From the NCBI GenBank assembly GCA_002840845.1, contig PHCS01000003.1, positions 1 to 64,000 of the forward strand: a stretch of DNA of 64,000 nt, written 5' to 3'. The stretch comes from Betaproteobacteria bacterium HGW-Betaproteobacteria-14. Lineage in GTDB: Bacteria; Pseudomonadota; Gammaproteobacteria; Burkholderiales; Rhodocyclaceae. A model generated the notes under the pieces. That model was given only the letters and a program-made list of their open reading frames with translations. It did not search any database and was not told the DNA's origin. Shown here in pieces: positions 42,853 to 53,081 of this stretch; position 1 is the stretch's first letter; every line of letters begins with the position of its first letter. Position numbers and translations under genes: made by a program.

Positions 42853-43464
42853 ATGCTCGACAAGATGCAACTCTTCGGCAAACACAACAATCCCCAGCCT
42901 TCACAGCGTCCCGGTGCGCCGGCCATGCGCCGGCCCGGCGAGCCCGCCGCGCCTGCCACGATGGCGCCGCCGCGGCCTGAAGCCACCCCAACGCCCTCGA
43001 CGGCAGAGGCGAAGGCCGCCGGCAAGGCGGAAGCCCTGCAAGGCAGCAAGCTCATCGTCGGCCCCGACATCAAGCTCAAGGGCGCCGAAATCAGCGATTG
43101 CGGCACGCTCGTCGTCGAGGGGCGCGTCGAGGCAGTGCTCGACAGCCTGGCCATCCAGATTGCCGAGCAGGGCGCCTTCTCCGGCCGCGTGGTCATCGAC
43201 GTGGCGGAGATCCACGGCCACTTCGAGGGCGACCTGCTGGCGCGCAAGAAGCTGGTGGTGCATTCGACGGGACAGGTCTCGGGCAAGATCCGCTACGGCA
43301 AGATCGTCATCGAGGAGGGCGGCGAAGTTTCCGGCGACGTGCGCTCGCTCGCCTCCGAGCAGGCCGCCACCTCCGTGTCGGCTGCGCCCGACGATGCCAA
43401 GCGCGCCGAACTGATCGGCATCGACGCCGCCGCCAGCCGTCCGCGCCAGGCGTTCCAGAAATAA
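42853..43464 (+). CDS. Bactofilin (polymer-forming cytoskeletal protein)
   Basis: GSKLIVGPDIKLKGAEISDCGTLVVEGRVEAVLDSLAIQIAEQGAFSGRVVIDVAEIHGHFEGDLLARKKLVVHSTGQVSGKIRYGKIVIEEGGEVSGDV. Confidence 0.9.
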   Translation: MLDKMQLFGKHNNPQPSQRPGAPAMRRPGEPAAPATMAPPRPEATPTPSTAEAKAAGKAEALQGSKLIVGPDIKLKGAEISDCGTLVVEGRVEAVLDSLAIQIAEQGAFSGRVVIDVAEIHGHFEGDLLARKKLVVHSTGQVSGKIRYGKIVIEEGGEVSGDVRSLASEQAATSVSAAPDDAKRAELIGIDAAASRPRQAFQK

Positions 43465-43488
43465 GAAAAACCTCCTCTCCTCCTATTT

Positions 43489-43517
43489 CGGGCGCCTTTG
43501 CGGCGCCCGTTTTTTTT
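43489..43517 (+). terminator. Rho-independent terminator after bactofilin gene
   Basis: CGGGCGCC-tttgc-GGCGCCCG + TTTTTTTT. Confidence 0.9.
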
Positions 43518-43600
43518 GCGGTGGCCGCGGTGCGCGCCGCACCGGATCAAAACCATGCATCAACTGGCATAATGGAGGCGTCAAGCCACCGGCGCGCGCC

Positions 43601-44887
43601 ATGCCAGACAGGAAATACGGATTCGAGACCCTTTGCCTTCACGCGGGCAGCCAGCCCGACTCCGCCACGGGTGCGCGCGCCACGCCCATCTACCAGACTA
43701 CCTCCTTCGTCTTCGATTCCGCCGAGCACGCCGCCAGCCTGTTCAACCTGCAGACCTTCGGCAACGTCTACTCGCGCATTTCCAATCCCACGGTGGCGGT
43801 GCTGGAGGAGCGCATGGCGGCGCTCGAGGGCGGCCGCGCCGCGCTGGCCGCCGCCACCGGCCAGTCGGCGCAGATGGTGGCGCTCTTGACGCTGTGCGAG
43901 GCGGGCGACCACATCGTTTCGGCGAGCACCCTCTACGGCGGCACCTATTCGCAGTTCGACTTCAATTTCCGCAAGCTCGGCATCGACACCACCTTCGTCG
44001 ATCCCGACGATGCGGAGAACTTCCGCCGCGCCATCACGCCAAAGACGAAGTGCCTCTATGCCGAGACCATCGGCAACCCGCGCGGCAACGTGCTCGACAT
44101 CGCCGCCGTGGCGGCGGTGGCGCGCGAGGCCGGCCTGCCGCTGGTGATCGACAATACCTTCGCCTCGCCTTTTCTGTGCCGGCCCATCGAGCATGGCGCC
44201 GACATCGTCGTGCATTCGGCCACCAAGTTCATCGGCGGCCACGGCACCACCATGGGCGGGGTGATCATCGAGTCGGGCAAATTTCCCTGGGACAATGGCA
44301 ACTTTCCGCAGATGACCGAACCCTCGCAGGGCTACCACGGCGTGCGCTTCTTTGAAACCTTCGGCGACTTCGGCTTCACCATGCGCGCCCGCTTCGAGAC
44401 GCTGCGCACCCTTGGCCCGGCCCTCTCGCCGATGAACGCCTGGCTGCTGCTGCAGGGGCTGGAGACGCTGCACGTGCGCATGGAGCGCCATGTCGCCAAC
44501 GCCCAGGCCGTGGCGGCGCACCTCGCGGCGCATCCGCGCGTCGCCTGGGTGAATCATGCCGATCTGCCTGACAGCCCGTACCATGCGCTGGCGAGAAAAT
44601 ACCTGCCGAAGGGTGCCGGTTCGATCTTCACCTTCGGCATCAAGGGCGGGCAGCGAGCAGGCGAGAAATTCATCGAGAGCGTACAGTTCCTCTCCCACCT
44701 GGCCAATGTGGGCGACGCGAAGACGCTGGTGATCCATCCGGCCTCGACCACGCACCGCCAGCTCTCGGAGGCGCAGCAGCTCGAGGCCGGCGTCTCGCCG
44801 GACATGATTCGCCTCTCGGTGGGGCTGGAATCCCTCGACGACATCCTGTGGGACATCGACCAGGCGCTGGACAAAAGCGCCGCCTGA
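43601..44887 (+). CDS. metZ: O-succinylhomoserine/O-acetylhomoserine sulfhydrylase (Cys/Met PLP family)
   Basis: YGFETLCLHAGSQPDSATGARATPIYQTTSFVFDS; PLVIDNTFASPFLCRPIEHGADIVVHSATKFIGGHG. Confidence 0.9.
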   Translation: MPDRKYGFETLCLHAGSQPDSATGARATPIYQTTSFVFDSAEHAASLFNLQTFGNVYSRISNPTVAVLEERMAALEGGRAALAAATGQSAQMVALLTLCEAGDHIVSASTLYGGTYSQFDFNFRKLGIDTTFVDPDDAENFRRAITPKTKCLYAETIGNPRGNVLDIAAVAAVAREAGLPLVIDNTFASPFLCRPIEHGADIVVHSATKFIGGHGTTMGGVIIESGKFPWDNGNFPQMTEPSQGYHGVRFFETFGDFGFTMRARFETLRTLGPALSPMNAWLLLQGLETLHVRMERHVANAQAVAAHLAAHPRVAWVNHADLPDSPYHALARKYLPKGAGSIFTFGIKGGQRAGEKFIESVQFLSHLANVGDAKTLVIHPASTTHRQLSEAQQLEAGVSPDMIRLSVGLESLDDILWDIDQALDKSAA

Positions 44888-44900
44888 ACAAGGGAGTGAC

Positions 44901-45293
44901 ATGGAGTTTTTCGAGAATTTCGGCTTGCGCGAGCTGGTGATCGGCACCGCGGTCCTGCTCGGCATCTATTCGGGCATCGTCATCATCCGCCTGGCGCGCA
45001 TGTCGCGCACCAGTCCGCCCGAGCCGGTGTGGAAGCAGGCGCCGACCCAGTTCGGCGAGCAGGTGATGAAAACCGGCATCGAGGCGGAACTGGCCGAGCT
45101 GCGTGGTGAAGTCGCCGCGCTGAAGGACGAGGTTGCACTGCTCAAGGCGGCGCGCAACGTCTCGCCGCAGTACGGCGAGGCAGTGGCCATGGCGCAGAAA
45201 GGCATGGCCGCGCAGCAGATCGCAGAGCGTTGCGGCATCTCGGTGGCGGAGGCCGAGATGGTGTGCGCCCTGAGCCGGGCCCGGTCCGAATAG
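44901..45293 (+). CDS. DUF2802-like protein
   Basis: N-terminal TM; YGEAVAMAQKGMAAQQIAERCGISVAEAEMVCALSRA. Confidence 0.75.
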   Translation: MEFFENFGLRELVIGTAVLLGIYSGIVIIRLARMSRTSPPEPVWKQAPTQFGEQVMKTGIEAELAELRGEVAALKDEVALLKAARNVSPQYGEAVAMAQKGMAAQQIAERCGISVAEAEMVCALSRARSE

Positions 45294-45301
45294 GGGGGGA
45301 G

Positions 45302-45958
45302 ATGGCGGAACCGGGACTGGAAGACCAGGACGACCTGAAGAAGAAGCTGGTGCGCCGCATCGCGATTGCCGGCGTGCTCGTCGTCGTGCTGCTTGGCGGA
45401 CTGACGCTGGTCGAGAATTACCTGGTGGAACAGCCCGCGCCGCCTGCGTCCGCGGCGAAGCCTGATGCCGCCTCCGTCCCCGACAAGGCCGAGGGAAAGC
45501 CCGCTGAAGCGCTGAAGACGGAGCCGAAGGCCGAGGAGAAAGCGGCGGAAATGCCAGCCGAGCCTGAGAAAACCGAAACGCCGCTCGCGCCGGCCCCTGA
45601 GCCGTCCTCGCGCGTCGTCATCAAGGCGGGGCCGGCCGCGCCCCCTGCACCCCCCGCGCCGGCGAAGATGGCGGAGCCCGCGCCAGCCAAGGCTGCCGCA
45701 CCCCCCGCAGCCTCAGCGCCGCCCGATCCTGCTACCGTCATTGCGCGCAGCTACCGTCTGCAGATGGGCGTGTTCACCACTGCCTCGAATGCCGAGGAGC
45801 TGCACGCCAAGCTCGAGAAGGCCGGCATTCCCGCCTACGTCGAGTCGCGCGTGCATGTCGGACCCTTCAGGACGCAGAAGGAAGCCGACGAGGCGCGCCG
45901 CAGACTGAAAGAACTCGGCCTCGGGCCGGGCCTGCTGATTCCGCCGCAGAAGAAGTAG
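45302..45958 (+). CDS. SPOR-domain membrane protein with Ala/Pro-rich linker
   Basis: TM AIAGVLVVVLLGGLTLVENY; C-terminal YRLQMGVFTTASNAEELHAKLEKAGIPAYVESRVHVGPFRTQKEADEARRRLKELG. Confidence 0.85.
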   Translation: MAEPGLEDQDDLKKKLVRRIAIAGVLVVVLLGGLTLVENYLVEQPAPPASAAKPDAASVPDKAEGKPAEALKTEPKAEEKAAEMPAEPEKTETPLAPAPEPSSRVVIKAGPAAPPAPPAPAKMAEPAPAKAAAPPAASAPPDPATVIARSYRLQMGVFTTASNAEELHAKLEKAGIPAYVESRVHVGPFRTQKEADEARRRLKELGLGPGLLIPPQKK

Positions 45959-45960
45959 CG

Positions 45961-47445
45961 CTAGAAAAGCCCGAGCACGGCCGCGAAGGGCAGCGCAGAG
46001 CGCGGCAGGTAGGGAATGCGCCAGAGGCCGCCATGCACGGCGTTGTCCATGAACAGCCGCGCCGGATGCGCCGGCGTGCTGCCGCCCTGCCGCAGGTCGT
46101 ACACCAGCAGCGCCGCCATCAGCGCGTTGGCTGTGTCCGGTTCGAACACTTCCACGCCGAAGTGATTGGCGCCGCCATAGGCGGCGGCGAGCGCCTTGTT
46201 CTTCACCACCGAGCGGGTGCGTGTGGCCGGCGCCACGTTGGCGGAGACGCGCCGTCCCGCCGTATGCGCCACCGCCGCCCGCCACGCCTGCAGGCGCTTG
46301 GCCAGCGCGTAGTTGGCGCCCTGCTGCGCCACCAGCGCATCGACGATGCCGGCTTGCACGCCGCCGCAGTCGACGAGCCGCTCGATGTTTGGCACGAAGT
46401 AACGGTTGCCGCTGAGCAGCCGCAGCGGCGTCTGCAGAAGGCGGATTGCACCGCGCGAGCGCCATGCCTCCATGGATGCCTCGGCATCCTCGGCCGGCAC
46501 GGCGAAAACGTCTGTCGGGCTGAGAAGCCAGGCCGGCACCGCCTCCGGGCGCCGTTCCAGCAGGCTGGCGACGATGGCGTCCATCGCCAGCGAGACGCGC
46601 ACGTGCGCCTCGCCGTCGAGATACGCATAGCTGCCGACGACCAGCGGTCCCGGCAGCGCGGCCAGCCAGTCGCGGATCTCCACGGTTTCGTGGAGCAGGT
46701 CGGCGCCTGCCTTGAAGGCCAGCGTCGGGTCGTCGGGGGAGAGTGGTTCATGCATCGGCAACAGTACGCGGCCATTGCCGGCGCGCGCCGTGGCGATGAT
46801 GCGGCCCCAGGCCGGCGTGCCGGGCAGGTCGATCACGGCCAGGTTGGCGCGCCAGTTCACCAGCGTCGGCAGCGGTCCCAGTTCCGCGCCGGCGCCCATC
46901 ACCGCCACATGCCAGTCGGACAGGTCCAGCCAGTCGGGACGGGCGATCACTTCGCCGACGGCAGCCGCAAAGGAAGGCTCGACAACGCCGGCCGTGGCCC
47001 AGGCGGCCAGTTGCCGGCGCAAGGCATCGCCCGCCAGTCGTTCGCCGCGGTAGGGCACCGCGAGTTCCGGTTTCTGTTCGCCCCGCCCCGCGATCGTCAC
47101 CGTCTCGAAAGCGATTCCTCCAGGCCGGGCCATGGCCGCCTGCAGGGGCAGGGCCTCGCCGCCGTGCAGGTATTCGAAGTTCGCATGCAATGCCGCCAGA
47201 CCGGCCTGCGCGATGGCGCTGGCCGAAGCCGGATCGGCCAGCCCGAGCTCGACGGCGCGGCGCACGTGCGGCATATAGCCGCCGCGCCAGTTGCGCTCGG
47301 CGCGGGCGGCTTCCGCCGCCTGAGGCGAAACGGCCGCCAGCGCCGCCGCAAACATTTCGCGACCGGCCGCAAGCGAACTGTGCCGGCCGTCTGCGTCGGC
47401 AGGGAAGGTGATGCCGCTCAGGGTTTTTCGGGTGTTCTCGTCCAT
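45961..47445 (-). CDS. Uncharacterised 494-aa protein with a Rossmann-like segment
   Basis: Intact ORF; DWHVAVMGAGAELGPLPTLVNWRANLAVIDLPGTPAWGRII; family not identified by eye. Confidence 0.7.
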   Translation of the reverse strand: MDENTRKTLSGITFPADADGRHSSLAAGREMFAAALAAVSPQAAEAARAERNWRGGYMPHVRRAVELGLADPASASAIAQAGLAALHANFEYLHGGEALPLQAAMARPGGIAFETVTIAGRGEQKPELAVPYRGERLAGDALRRQLAAWATAGVVEPSFAAAVGEVIARPDWLDLSDWHVAVMGAGAELGPLPTLVNWRANLAVIDLPGTPAWGRIIATARAGNGRVLLPMHEPLSPDDPTLAFKAGADLLHETVEIRDWLAALPGPLVVGSYAYLDGEAHVRVSLAMDAIVASLLERRPEAVPAWLLSPTDVFAVPAEDAEASMEAWRSRGAIRLLQTPLRLLSGNRYFVPNIERLVDCGGVQAGIVDALVAQQGANYALAKRLQAWRAAVAHTAGRRVSANVAPATRTRSVVKNKALAAAYGGANHFGVEVFEPDTANALMAALLVYDLRQGGSTPAHPARLFMDNAVHGGLWRIPYLPRSALPFAAVLGLF

Positions 47446-47498
47446 GCGGCGGGCTTGTCGATTAACATAGAACTCCCGTCGATTCTACAGGACGCGCC

Positions 47499-47879
47499 AT
47501 GAGCAAGAAGGTCATCGCCACGACGAACGCCCCCGCCGCCATCGGTCCCTATTCGCAGGGCGTCAAGGCTGGCAACACCGTCTATCTTTCCGGCCAGATC
47601 GGCTTCGATCCCGCCAACATGCAGCTGGTCGAAGGCCTCGATGCGCAGGCCAGGCGCGTCTTCAGCAACCTCGAGGCCGTTGCCGCCGCGGCAGGCAGTT
47701 CCCTCGCCGACGCCGTGAAGCTGACGATCTACCTGGTCGACCTCGGCCACTTCGCCCGGGTCAACGAAATCATGGCGCAGCACTTCAAGGAGCCCTATCC
47801 GGCCCGCGCCACCGTGCAGGTGGCGGCGCTGCCGCGCGGCGCGCTGATCGAGGTGGATGCGGTGCTCGTGACGGGATGA
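47499..47879 (+). CDS. ridA: RidA/YjgF family protein
   Basis: [36 protein letters not shown]...[21 protein letters not shown]. Confidence 0.95.
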   Translation: MSKKVIATTNAPAAIGPYSQGVKAGNTVYLSGQIGFDPANMQLVEGLDAQARRVFSNLEAVAAAAGSSLADAVKLTIYLVDLGHFARVNEIMAQHFKEPYPARATVQVAALPRGALIEVDAVLVTG

Positions 47880-47895
47880 ACCCCGGCGTCAATGC

Positions 47896-47970
47896 CGTCA
47901 TTCCCGCGAAAGCGGGAATCCAGCGTTGTTGTCGCAAGGCAACTGGGTCCCCGCTTCCGCGGGGACGACG
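47896..47970. repeat. Dispersed palindromic repeat (CGTCATTCCCGCGAAAGCGGGAATCCAG ... CTGGGTCCCCGCTTCCGCGGGGACGACG)
   Basis: 28 bp at 47896-47923 identical to 62088-62115; paired second palindrome. Confidence 0.88.
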
Positions 47971-47973
47971 GTG

Positions 47974-50025
47974 ATGCCCCCCCGCAGCGCCCCTCCCTCC
48001 GCGCTGCCCGGCGCTCCTCCCGCCGTCGCGGCGAAGCTCGCCAGGCTCGGCATCCGCACACAGGCCGACCTCGTCCTGCACCTGCCCTTGCGTTACGAGG
48101 ACGAGACGCAACTCACGCCAATTGCCGATCTGCGCCCCGGCGTGCCGGCCCAGGTCGAGGCGGAAATCGTCGACGCCTCTGTGAAATACCGTCCGCGCCG
48201 CCAGCTCGTCGTGCGCGTGCACGACGACAGCGGCGGCGAGCTGGTGCTGCGCTTCCTCAATTTCTACGGCAGCCAGCTCAAGCAGCTCGCCGTCGGCCGG
48301 CGCCTGCGCATCTTCGGCGAGCCCCGCGGCGGCTTCCTCGGCGACGAGATGGTGCACCCGCGCTATCGCGTCGTCGAAGCGGGTGAGCCGCTGCCTGAGG
48401 CGCTGACGCCGATCTACCCGACCACCGCCGGCCTCTCGCAACTGGCGCTGCGGCGGCTCATCGACCTCGCGCTGAAGCAAGCCGATCTCGCCGAGACCCT
48501 GCCCGAGGCGCTGCGCAAGAAGCTGCGCCTCGCCGACTTCGCCGACAGCGTGCGGCTGCTGCACCACCCCACGCCGCAGACTGCCGCCGCCGAGCTCGAT
48601 GCGCGCGCCCATCCGGCCTGGCGGCGCATCAAGTTCGACGAGCTGCTCGCCCAGCAGCTTTCGCTGCGCCGCGCCCATGAGGCGCGCCGCGCCAAGACCG
48701 CGCCGCCGCTGCCGGCAAAGGACACGCTGACGAAAAAGCTGCTGGCTGCGCTCCCGTTCCGGCTCACCGCCGCGCAGCAGCGCGTCTGGCGCGAGATCGC
48801 GCATGACCTCGGCGAAACCCATCCCATGCAGCGCCTGCTGCAGGGCGACGTCGGCAGCGGCAAGACCGTGGTCGCCGCGCTGGCCATGCTCGCCGCCGTC
48901 GAGAACGGCCACCAGGCCGTGCTCATGGCGCCCACCGAGATCCTCGCCGAGCAGCATTACCGCAAGCTCGCGCAGTGGCTGGCGCCGCTCGGGCTGGAGA
49001 TCGCCTGGCTCTCCGGCAGTCAGAAGAAGAAGGACAAGGCCGCCACGGCCGAGGCCGTTTCCAGCGGCCGCGCCCGCCTCGCCGTCGGCACGCATGCCCT
49101 GATCGAGGAAGCGGTGGCGTTCCCTAGGTTGGGGCTGGCCATCATCGACGAGCAGCACCGCTTCGGCGTGCGCCAGCGGCTGACTTTGCGCGAGAAGGGC
49201 GTCAATCCGCACCAGCTCATGATGTCCGCCACGCCCATCCCGCGCACGCTCGCCATGAGCTACTACGCCGACCTCGACGTCTCGGTGATCGACGAACTGC
49301 CGCCGGGCCGCCAGCCGGTGCTCACCAAGCTGGCCTCGGAGGCGCGCCGCGACGAGGTCATCGCGCGCATCCGCGACGCCTGCGCTGAAGGCAGACAGGC
49401 CTACTGGGTCTGCCCACTGATTGAAGAAAGCGAGAAATTGCAATTGCAGACGGCGGTGGACACCTTCGAGCGCCTGCGCGCCGAGCTGCCCAACCTCAAT
49501 GTCGGTCTCGTGCACGGCCGCCTCAAGGGCGAGGAGAAGGCGCGCGTGATGGGCGACTTCACCGCGGGCAAAGTGCAGCTCCTCGTCGCCACCACGGTGA
49601 TCGAAGTCGGCGTCGACGTGCCCAACGCCTCGCTGATGGTGATCGAGCACGCCGAGCGCTTCGGCCTCTCGCAGCTGCACCAGTTGCGCGGGCGCATCGG
49701 CCGCGGCGCCGACGACTCGGTGTGCATCCTGCTCTATGCCCACCCGCTCGGCGAGACCGCGCGGGCGCGCCTGAAGATCATCTTCGAGAACGCCGACGGC
49801 TTCGAGATCGCCCGCCAGGACCTGCACCTGCGCGGCCCCGGCGAATTCCTCGGCAGCCGCCAGAGCGGCGTGCCACTGCTGCGCTTCGCCGACCTGGAAG
49901 CCGACGCCGACCTGCTCGACGCCGCGCGCGAGGCGGCCGAGCGGCTGTTGAAGGATTATCCCGACGCCGCCGAGCGTCATATCGAGCGCTGGCTGGGAGG
50001 AAGGAAAGAACTTCTGAAAGTGTAG
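47974..50025 (+). CDS. recG: ATP-dependent DNA helicase RecG
   Basis: [74 protein letters not shown] 47974 preferred because the ORF start at 47926 lies inside/adjacent to the repeat. Confidence 0.93.
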   Translation: MPPRSAPPSALPGAPPAVAAKLARLGIRTQADLVLHLPLRYEDETQLTPIADLRPGVPAQVEAEIVDASVKYRPRRQLVVRVHDDSGGELVLRFLNFYGSQLKQLAVGRRLRIFGEPRGGFLGDEMVHPRYRVVEAGEPLPEALTPIYPTTAGLSQLALRRLIDLALKQADLAETLPEALRKKLRLADFADSVRLLHHPTPQTAAAELDARAHPAWRRIKFDELLAQQLSLRRAHEARRAKTAPPLPAKDTLTKKLLAALPFRLTAAQQRVWREIAHDLGETHPMQRLLQGDVGSGKTVVAALAMLAAVENGHQAVLMAPTEILAEQHYRKLAQWLAPLGLEIAWLSGSQKKKDKAATAEAVSSGRARLAVGTHALIEEAVAFPRLGLAIIDEQHRFGVRQRLTLREKGVNPHQLMMSATPIPRTLAMSYYADLDVSVIDELPPGRQPVLTKLASEARRDEVIARIRDACAEGRQAYWVCPLIEESEKLQLQTAVDTFERLRAELPNLNVGLVHGRLKGEEKARVMGDFTAGKVQLLVATTVIEVGVDVPNASLMVIEHAERFGLSQLHQLRGRIGRGADDSVCILLYAHPLGETARARLKIIFENADGFEIARQDLHLRGPGEFLGSRQSGVPLLRFADLEADADLLDAAREAAERLLKDYPDAAERHIERWLGGRKELLKV

Positions 50026-50035
50026 AATCCGCCCC

Positions 50036-50929
50036 ATGTCCGAACTCACCCTGCGCCAGCGCCTCGATGCCTACGAACGCCTGATGCGGCTCGACAAGCC
50101 GATCGGCACGCTATTGCTGTTGTGGCCGACGATGTGGGCGGTGTGGATCGCGGCGGAGGGCGCGCCGAGTGCCTTCATCGTGTGGATTTTCGCGCTGGGC
50201 ACGCTGCTGATGCGCTCGGCCGGGGTGGTGATGAACGACTATGCCGACCGCCATTTCGATCCGCATGTCGAGCGCACGAAGGACCGGCCGCTGGCGGCGA
50301 AGCAGGTGACGGAGACGGAGGCGCTCGTCCTCGCCGGCGTACTGACGCTGCTGGCCTTCCTGCTCATCCTGCCGCTGCACAAGCTGGTGTGGCTGCTTTC
50401 GGTGGTGGCGCTGTTCCTGGCGGCGAGCTATCCGCTCACCAAGCGCTTCTTCTTCATGCCGCAGGCGTACCTGGGCGTGGCCTTCGGCTTCGGCATCCCG
50501 ATGGCCTTCGCCGCGCAGCTCTTCACGGTGCCGCCGCTGGCGTGGGTGCTGCTCGCGGCGAACATCTGCTGGGCCATCGGCTACGACACCTGCTATGCCA
50601 TGGTGGACCGCGACGATGATTTGAGGATCGGCATCAAGACCTCCGCCATCACCTTCGGCCGCTTCGACGTGGCGGCGGTGATGCTGAGCTACGCGGCGAC
50701 GCTGGCCATCCTCGCCTGGGTGGGGGCGCAGGCCGGGCGCGGCATCTGGTTTTATCTCGGGCTGGCGGTGGCGGGCGGGATGATGCTGCGCCACTATTTC
50801 TGGATCCGCGGCCGCGAGCGCATGGCGTGCTTTCGCGCCTTCAAGGACAACAACTGGGTCGGCGCGGCGATCTTCGCCGGCCTGGCCCTTGATTACGCGC
50901 TGAGCTCCGGCAGAATGCCGGCGCTTTAG
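50036..50929 (+). CDS. ubiA: 4-hydroxybenzoate polyprenyltransferase
   Basis: [52 protein letters not shown]. Confidence 0.95.
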   Translation: MSELTLRQRLDAYERLMRLDKPIGTLLLLWPTMWAVWIAAEGAPSAFIVWIFALGTLLMRSAGVVMNDYADRHFDPHVERTKDRPLAAKQVTETEALVLAGVLTLLAFLLILPLHKLVWLLSVVALFLAASYPLTKRFFFMPQAYLGVAFGFGIPMAFAAQLFTVPPLAWVLLAANICWAIGYDTCYAMVDRDDDLRIGIKTSAITFGRFDVAAVMLSYAATLAILAWVGAQAGRGIWFYLGLAVAGGMMLRHYFWIRGRERMACFRAFKDNNWVGAAIFAGLALDYALSSGRMPAL

Positions 50930-50937
50930 CCGGACGT

Positions 50938-51501
50938 TTAGCGTCGCCCGGCGCCCATGGGCGCGAGGCCCTGGCAATCGCGCCCGAGATAGTTCATCTG
51001 CGATTCCATCTGCATGGTGTGGCGGCCGCGGGCATCGGTGGTCGTCATGTCCATGCGCGAGTGGATGGTGTTGCCGGAGAAGGTGCTCTCGCCCCTGCCC
51101 TGGGAGCGGCGGCCGTCGACGGTGCAGTCGACCTCGTAGCGCATGGTGTTGCCGCTGCGGCTCATCTTGGTTGGCTGGCAGCGCCCTTCGGGATCGACCA
51201 CGGGCGTGTCGCGTTTGGCCATCTCCTCGCTGATGCAGATGCGCGTCGCGCCGCCCGATCCCATGCTCATCCCCTGACGCCCCAGCATGGCTTCCATCTG
51301 CTTGCGCTGCTCGGGCGGCATGCTCGCCATCTGCTGCTGCATTTGCGCCTGCGCGGCGGCCATCTGCGCCTTCATGTCCTGGCCGTCCATGACCTGCTTG
51401 AGGGTCTTGATCTCCCACAGGCCGGCCTTCATGCCGGAGTCGGCGGCGAAGGCGGGGGTGGCGAGCAGCGGCAGCACGGCCGCAAGAATCAGTTTTTTCA
51501 T
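50938..51501 (-). CDS. DUF3617-family periplasmic protein
   Basis: Signal peptide MKKLILAAVLPLLATPAFA; MKAGLWEIKT. Confidence 0.82.
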   Translation of the reverse strand: MKKLILAAVLPLLATPAFAADSGMKAGLWEIKTLKQVMDGQDMKAQMAAAQAQMQQQMASMPPEQRKQMEAMLGRQGMSMGSGGATRICISEEMAKRDTPVVDPEGRCQPTKMSRSGNTMRYEVDCTVDGRRSQGRGESTFSGNTIHSRMDMTTTDARGRHTMQMESQMNYLGRDCQGLAPMGAGRR

Positions 51502-51785
51502 GAGGGTCTCCTAAGTTGGGCTGGGAAGGGCCGGCGGTGGCCTGCGGCCAAGGCAACTTCCTGCGCGCATTCTGCCAGATGCAGGGGAAAGCGGAATACC
51601 CCACAAGCATGCGGGGGGGCATGCGAGGGCGCTGATGCGGCGCATGGCGTATATCATTCGTCTAGAAGCAGGGAGCGCAGGCTGTGCAATTGGGGTGATT
51701 ACCTAGCGGCCCGACGGTTGTCCCTGATTCATTTGGCATGGGGGGCTGTTAAGATTGAGCTGCATAAAGGGATACGATCGGCGGA

Positions 51786-53081
51786 ATGTTCATGGAAAGT
51801 GAAATCATGTTGCTGGGCCTGGTTGCGCTCGGCGGTGGGCTTACGGTTGCGCTGATCGGACTCGCCTATCTGCTGCTGCGCCTGCGCGAGGCGGAAACAC
51901 GCCTCCACGAGAAGGAAGACCAGCACCAGGGCATCCTCGACCGCCTGCAGGAGAACGAATACCGCCTGCGCACCATCATCGAGTCCGAACCGGAGTGCGT
52001 AAAGCTGCAGGCCGCCGACGGCACGGTGCTGGAGATCAACCCGGCGGGGCTCAGGCTGGTGGACGCCGGTCGCCCGGAGGACATCATCGGCAGGAAGATC
52101 TATGAAGTCGTCGCGCCGGAATACCAGGCCATCTACCGGGAAAACATGCGGCGCGTCTTCGCCGGCGAATCGGTCGTCTATGAATTCAGGTCGACCACCC
52201 TCAAGGGCCGGACCTGCTGGATGGAGACGCATGCCGTGCCCCTGCGCGATGCACGCGGCGAAGTCTATGCGCTGCTCGGCATCACGCGCGATACCACCGA
52301 GCACAAGTGGGCCGAGGAACAGGGCCGGCGCCACCAGACGGAACTGGCGCGGGTGGCGCGCCTGTCGACCATGGGCGAAATGGCCACCGGCCTGGCCCAC
52401 GAGCTCAACCAGCCGCTCGCGGCGATCGCCAATTTCGCGCGCGGCTGCATCCGCCGGCTGCGCACCGGCGAGGTGGTTCCCGCCGAGCTGATCGAACCGC
52501 TCGAGGAGGTGTGCGAGCAGGCGGAGCGCGCGGGGGAAATCATGCGCCACGTGCGCGACTTCGTGCGCAAGAGCGAGCCCAGGATGACCGCGGTCGACAT
52601 CAACCAGGTCGTGCGCAGCGTGGTCAAGTTCACCGAACACGAGACGCGCCAGCACGAAACGGTCGTCACGCTTCAGCTGGCGCCGCAACAGCCCCGCGTG
52701 TGGGCCGACTCCATCATGATCGAGCAGGTGGTCTGCAACCTGGTACGCAACGCCGTCGAGGCGATGGCCGAGACGCGTTCTCAGCGCCGGGAAATCCTGA
52801 TCCGCACCGTACCGCACGACGGAGACATCGTGGAGATCGAGGTCGTCGATACCGGGCCCGGCATCGACGAAACGGTTATCGACAATGTGTTCGACCAGTT
52901 CTTCACCACCAAGACGGAAGGCGTCGGCATGGGGCTGTCCATCAGCCGCTCGATCGTCGAGTCGCACGGCGGCAGCATCCGCGCCGAGTCGCGCGCCGGC
53001 GGCGCCACCTTCCGTTTCACCTTGCAGGCCATACCGGTCAAGCTGAGCCGCGATGAGCGACGCTACAGTCTTCATAGTTGA
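51786..53081 (+). CDS. PAS-domain sensor histidine kinase (FixL-like)
   Basis: PAS segment; H-box MATGLAHELNQPLAAIANFARG; N/G boxes; overlaps the RR gene by 29 nt. Confidence 0.9.
   Translation: MFMESEIMLLGLVALGGGLTVALIGLAYLLLRLREAETRLHEKEDQHQGILDRLQENEYRLRTIIESEPECVKLQAADGTVLEINPAGLRLVDAGRPEDIIGRKIYEVVAPEYQAIYRENMRRVFAGESVVYEFRSTTLKGRTCWMETHAVPLRDARGEVYALLGITRDTTEHKWAEEQGRRHQTELARVARLSTMGEMATGLAHELNQPLAAIANFARGCIRRLRTGEVVPAELIEPLEEVCEQAERAGEIMRHVRDFVRKSEPRMTAVDINQVVRSVVKFTEHETRQHETVVTLQLAPQQPRVWADSIMIEQVVCNLVRNAVEAMAETRSQRREILIRTVPHDGDIVEIEVVDTGPGIDETVIDNVFDQFFTTKTEGVGMGLSISRSIVESHGGSIRAESRAGGATFRFTLQAIPVKLSRDERRYSLHS

Noticed and set aside
47785-50049. 754-aa minus-strand ORF opposite recG
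   Set aside because: Antisense shadow ORF of recG in GC-rich sequence
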